Below are positions 60,824 to 64,000 of a stretch of 64,000 nt of DNA, one piece after another. The stretch's first letter is position 1. Each line of letters begins with the position of its first letter. The position numbers and the translations under genes are program-made. The stretch covers positions 1,364,001 through 1,428,000 of the forward strand of contig CP183313.1 in assembly GCA_051414845.1 (NCBI GenBank). The letters run 5' to 3'. The notes beneath the pieces were generated by a model. The model was not told where the DNA came from and did not search any database. It saw only the letters and a program-made list of their open reading frames with translations. Source of the DNA: Simonsiella sp051414845 (GTDB taxonomy: Bacteria > Pseudomonadota > Gammaproteobacteria > Burkholderiales > Neisseriaceae).

Positions 60824-61993
60824 TTAGCCTGCCTTGCCATCAATGCGCGCACTCGTCAGCCAAGGCAAATAGCGCACAAAATAAATCAACAAAGCCGCCG
60901 CAAACAACACTGCCGACAGGCTCAAAGAATGTTGGTAAGCCGTGGCATTCACATTCATCATGATTGCCGCCAGCACGCGCACGATAGTCGCTGCCACCAT
61001 CAACCAAAACGCCAATGGCAAAGGCTTAGGCGCGGGGTAAAGTTGTCGTCCCGTGTGTCCCAAAGCCGTGCGCGTCATCATGCTAATCGTTAGCAAACCA
61101 ATGCCGCCCACCGCCAATAAATGCACACCTAAGCTGTGTACCGCAGGCGCAAAGTGACTAATGCCCAAAATCAGCAAACCCAATGCGGTCATGCCATAGC
61201 CCACATCCAAAGTCCACAGCAAAGGTTCAGGCAGGATATCTTTATGAAACCAGCGTACCGTTTGTACCAAACCCAGCACGCCGCCTGCTATTGCCAATAT
61301 AGCCGCCACAGGCAACAAAATGTGCAACATCATCAAAGTTGCCGCCAACAAAGGCAACACCAAAGCTGCCATCACCATTTTGGGCGAACTTTTTACCTGT
61401 TCAATATTCAAACGGCGCGACGTAAAAAACGGAATAATGCGGTTGCCAATCAAACCAATAAAACCCGCCACCAACACCAAGCCTGCACTCAACCCATTTT
61501 GTAAACCATTCAGGCTGCCTGAAAGCAAAAACAGATGAAAAACCAAATGGCTCAAACCCAGCATAAATAAAGCAAAAACAGCAATATAATTGCGTTTATT
61601 CTGACTTTTCACCACAGAAACGCCCATGCCATAAGATGCCGCCCAATAAAACAGCGTGCCAAAAATCATGGTAAACACCGACATAGGTAAAAACGCCGTA
61701 AAGCGCGCCAAAAACCACAAACCCGTAAGCACCATCAAAAACACGCCACGCACAGGCGGTTGCCCCGTCCACGTCGCCACCGCCGTCAGCAAAAACGCAA
61801 CCACTACGCCGCCCGCATAGCCCCAAATCATCTCATGTGCATGCCAAAAAAAGCTCGGCAATGCAGGCGTACCCTGAAAGCCAAAGCCCCAAAGCAATAT
61901 TGACAACGCGCCATACAATGCCGTTAGTAAATAAAGTGGACGAAACGCCATTGCCCAAACAGGATGTTGCGGTTGCGCAAACGTAGGATTCAT
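60824..61993 (-). CDS. nnrS: NnrS family membrane protein
   Basis: 389 residues with about twelve membrane spans. NnrS hallmarks: MAFRPLYLLTALYGALSILLWGF, WHAHEMIWGYAGGVVVAFLLTAVATWTGQPP, HLLAVGGIGLLTISMMTRTALGHTGR. NnrS contains heme and copper and protects against nitric oxide stress. It lies next to a hemerythrin-like gene and the NO sensor nsrR, consistent with a shared role. Confidence 0.93.
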   Translation of the reverse strand: MNPTFAQPQHPVWAMAFRPLYLLTALYGALSILLWGFGFQGTPALPSFFWHAHEMIWGYAGGVVVAFLLTAVATWTGQPPVRGVFLMVLTGLWFLARFTAFLPMSVFTMIFGTLFYWAASYGMGVSVVKSQNKRNYIAVFALFMLGLSHLVFHLFLLSGSLNGLQNGLSAGLVLVAGFIGLIGNRIIPFFTSRRLNIEQVKSSPKMVMAALVLPLLAATLMMLHILLPVAAILAIAGGVLGLVQTVRWFHKDILPEPLLWTLDVGYGMTALGLLILGISHFAPAVHSLGVHLLAVGGIGLLTISMMTRTALGHTGRQLYPAPKPLPLAFWLMVAATIVRVLAAIMMNVNATAYQHSLSLSAVLFAAALLIYFVRYLPWLTSARIDGKAG

Positions 61994-62144
61994 AACCAGT
62001 CCTTATGGTTGGTGGGATAAACATAAACTAGTTTTCAGGCTGCCTGAAAATACATAAATAGATGAACACAAAAAATAAAAGGCAACATTGATGCAATACT
62101 TAAGTAAGCTAGTAATGCCGTAGATTTTTGTATTCACTCAAACT

Positions 62145-62525
62145 TTAAGCCACAGGCAAAACCGTTTCCAAAGCAGGAAACAACTCTCGCTCTTCAAAAC
62201 GCGCATGTTCGCGCAATAAAGTGGCAAACTGCGTATTCCAATCTGCATTTTCAAATTGCGCATGATGATATAAATCACGCAACTGAGCATGTTCTTGTTC
62301 AAAACGTTGTTGCAAATCGGCACGGTTTAACTTTTGCCATAAAGACGCAAACATCTGTTCTTCTTCGCCAAAATGTCGCTCTAAATCCACAAAATGCGCC
62401 GTAATATCTTCATGATGATTCAAATTCGGGTCACGCAAAATGCGCAAACACAACGCCAAAGTATGATGATGCTCTTGCGAAAGGTTGATTAAAGTAGCAT
62501 GTCGTTTCATTTTTTTCGTTCCCAT
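62145..62525 (-). CDS. Hemerythrin-like HHE-domain protein
   Basis: 126 residues, or 121 if the second ATG (MKRHATLINLSQEHHH) is used. Helical bundle with iron-binding-type residues EHHHTLAL, HFVDLERHFGEEEQMF, EHAQLRDLYHH and EHARFEERELFP. Such proteins bind a di-iron centre and oxygen or nitric oxide. Divergent from nsrR with only 67 bases between, hence a likely shared control region. Confidence 0.88.
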   Translation of the reverse strand: MGTKKMKRHATLINLSQEHHHTLALCLRILRDPNLNHHEDITAHFVDLERHFGEEEQMFASLWQKLNRADLQQRFEQEHAQLRDLYHHAQFENADWNTQFATLLREHARFEERELFPALETVLPVA

Positions 62526-62592
62526 CTTGTTATTTAAATGGCTTGCAGTTAATATCTATCTATTATGAAACTTTAAGCAAGAGTTCGCAACC

Positions 62593-63039
62593 ATGTATCT
62601 TACCCAACAAACCGATTATGCGCTGCGTGTTCTCATCTATGCAGCGGTCAATGACGACGATTTAGTCAATATCGCCACCATCGCCGAAGCATATAATATT
62701 TCCAAAAGCCACCTAATGAAAGTCGTTACCGCGCTGGTTAAAGGCGGATTTTTACAAAGCGTACGCGGCAAAGGCGGCGGCTTAAAATTAGCGCAACCGC
62801 CCGAAAAAATCCGCATAGGCGCAGTCGTCCGCCTGATGGAACCCATGCAAATTGTGGAATGTTTTGGCGAAAACAATCAATGCGTGATTACCTATAATTG
62901 CCGTCTAGCCGACGTTTTGCGCGGCGGCGTAAAGGCATTTCTCAATCACTTAGATGGCTTTACCTTGAGCGACTTACTCAACAAGCAAACGCATGATATT
63001 TTATACAAAATGGATATCCCAATTGTGTCAAAAAAGTAA
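62593..63039 (+). CDS. nsrR: Nitric-oxide-sensing repressor NsrR (Rrf2 family)
   Basis: 148 residues. Winged helix (residues 1-60, MYLTQQTDYALRVLIYAAVN, then ISKSHLMKVVTALVKGGFLQSVRGKGGG). Three cysteines at 90, 97 and 103 (VECFGENNQCVITYNC) match the iron-sulfur ligands of gonococcal NsrR exactly in position. NO destroys the cluster and releases NO-defence genes. It is divergent from the hemerythrin gene and near nnrS. Confidence 0.95.
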   Translation: MYLTQQTDYALRVLIYAAVNDDDLVNIATIAEAYNISKSHLMKVVTALVKGGFLQSVRGKGGGLKLAQPPEKIRIGAVVRLMEPMQIVECFGENNQCVITYNCRLADVLRGGVKAFLNHLDGFTLSDLLNKQTHDILYKMDIPIVSKK

Positions 63040-63371
63040 CAAAACATTCATTCAGAAACCGATACAATTCGTATATTTTAAGTTTTTAATGGGCATTATG
63101 TTAAATATATTGGTCTTACAACCAAAAAAACGAGTTTGATAACGCGTTTTTTTGAAAGCAATACTTTAACTTATGAAATAAAATATTATTTTAATTAAAA
63201 AATAAATTTGAATTAAACCAATATACCTCCCAATACTCTCCTTTTTATTTCTGTTATGTGAAAATTTAGTAAAGTTAAGTTCATTGTGGCTATTGTAGGA
63301 CATCCAAGTAAATACCTTTACCTCACAACCCATACATCATTAAGATAAAAAATAAGAACTATTGAAAGAAC
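63040..63371. other. AT-rich intergenic region after nsrR
   Basis: About 330 bases with no credible ORF and no DUS. The promoter of the following lipoprotein gene lies at its end. Confidence 0.5.
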
Positions 63372-63400
63372 TTGCTACCAACTTTAATTTTTTATATAAT
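63372..63400 (+). promoter_or_regulatory. Promoter of the surface lipoprotein gene
   Basis: TTGCTA (63372-63377), 17-bp spacer, TATAAT (63395-63400), 70 bases before the start codon. Confidence 0.6.
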
Positions 63401-63470
63401 TTAAGAATTGAGTAAAAACTTAATATTTAAAGTCTACTTTAATTTAATCTTAACAAAGGAATTTTACAAC

Positions 63471-64000
63471 ATGAAAACCAAAAAAGTTGCATCAGCATTA
63501 AGTGCTTGTACTTGCGCTATTTTATTGACAGCTTGCAGCAGTAGCGGTAGCAAAAACGTCAATATCAATAATGCACCCAAAACTCCTAATAATACCAGCT
63601 CTCCTGCACCCAAAACTCCTAATAATACTAGCACAGGTAAAATCCAACCGAATTTTGCGGGAGTCGTCGTCAAAGCAATTGCAGACACCGAAAATGGTGG
63701 TTTTACTAAATTTGCTACAAAATATAATACTTCAAGTAATAATCTAAACACTATCGTGATTGATGGTAAAACTATTAATTTAGTTCCACATGGTTTAAGT
63801 GGTAAATGGGTTATTACTCAAGATTCAAAAGAAAGACGTCTAATTAACACATCTTTAAATTACACACGTTTTGGCGTTTACGCTGACGACTCTCATCACG
63901 GTATTCGTGATATAAATGTTATTGCTCATGGCCAAATTACCGATAGCAACAAAATTCCAACAATAGGTAAAGCAACTTATGTTGGTGATGCAGTTTATTC
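63471..64000 (+). CDS. Slam-type surface lipoprotein, partial (runs off the window)
   Basis: 176 codons visible with no stop. ATG at 63471 with an AAAGGA site. Lipoprotein signal MKTKKVASALSACTCAILLTAC with Cys22, then a Ser/Gly-rich linker and a tandem repeat of 11 codons (APKTPNNTS). A beta-rich part includes the conserved-looking HGQITDSNKIPTIGKATYVGDAVY. That last pattern is typical of the TbpB/HpuA/fHbp-like lipoproteins displayed by Slam translocators. Ligand unknown. Not on any complete ORF because it is cut by the window end. Confidence 0.75.
   Translation, partial: MKTKKVASALSACTCAILLTACSSSGSKNVNINNAPKTPNNTSSPAPKTPNNTSTGKIQPNFAGVVVKAIADTENGGFTKFATKYNTSSNNLNTIVIDGKTINLVPHGLSGKWVITQDSKERRLINTSLNYTRFGVYADDSHHGIRDINVIAHGQITDSNKIPTIGKATYVGDAVY

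Noticed and set aside
1..64000. Very many copies of TTTCAGGC[A/T]GCCTGAAA considered as CRISPR repeats or protein operators
   Set aside because: Spacing is irregular, copies lie in genes and between genes, and the core equals known neisserial DNA uptake sequences. No cas genes or spacer arrays.

Overview
The window comes from a betaproteobacterium of the family Neisseriaceae, most likely Kingella or a close relative such as Alysiella or Simonsiella. The main reason is the density of the 12-mers AGGCAGCCTGAA and AGGCTGCCTGAA (the kingDUS and simDUS dialects of the neisserial DNA uptake sequence), usually fused into the dyad TTTCAGGC[A/T]GCCTGAAA. Neisseria-type gene neighbourhoods (yraN-diaA-dolP, mraY-murD, a ZnuD-like receptor) and an RTX toxin locus close to Moraxella bovis Mbx agree. 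Species is inferred, not proven.

Layout. 1-19 kb is core genome, mostly on the minus strand: FhuB-type permease (cut by the window edge), cupin, grcA with an FNR promoter, trpD, a polar amino acid ABC transporter, an AT-rich HEPN gene, thyA, accC/accB separated by a broken gene, queA, argJ, a Rep-type helicase, FhuD/FhuC-like genes, nitronate monooxygenase and a DUF3079 protein. 19.6-20.6 kb is a chimera of two IS5-family remnants. 20.7-29.3 kb is an AT-rich rtxC-rtxA-rtxB-rtxD-tolC locus: acyltransferase, pore-forming cytolysin and a complete type I secretion system. It is bracketed by 116-bp direct repeats derived from one of those IS elements, and an IS1595-family element with a frameshifted transposase abuts the right repeat.

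30.2-38.9 kb is a decaying integrative or mobilizable element ending at tRNA-Lys. It has a replication-type winged-helix protein, a Cro-like and a CI-like regulator, a structured non-coding stretch, small membrane proteins, TrbM-, TraL- and TraM-like conjugation genes, a thermonuclease, an excisionase and a tyrosine integrase. Nearly every module is damaged: in-frame amber codons in the replication gene and the integrase, frameshifts in the small regulator and traM, one IS5-family copy in a membrane-protein gene and a second nearby, and a 160-bp miniature element in the trbM signal peptide. Removing the insertions with one TA restores the trbM-like and membrane-protein frames exactly.

39-64 kb is core again: dolP/diaA/yraN, tsaB, prfB (without the programmed frameshift), an OmpA-like DUF937 protein, rpoH, a zinc-type TonB receptor under a consensus-like Zur box, recG, dsbD, a lipoprotein, part of the dcw cell-wall cluster (mraY, an unknown gene, murD), yceI, a nitric-oxide cluster (nnrS, hemerythrin, nsrR), and the start of a Slam-type surface lipoprotein. 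Intergenic spaces are filled with DUS dyads that double as terminators and with several families of palindromic repeats.
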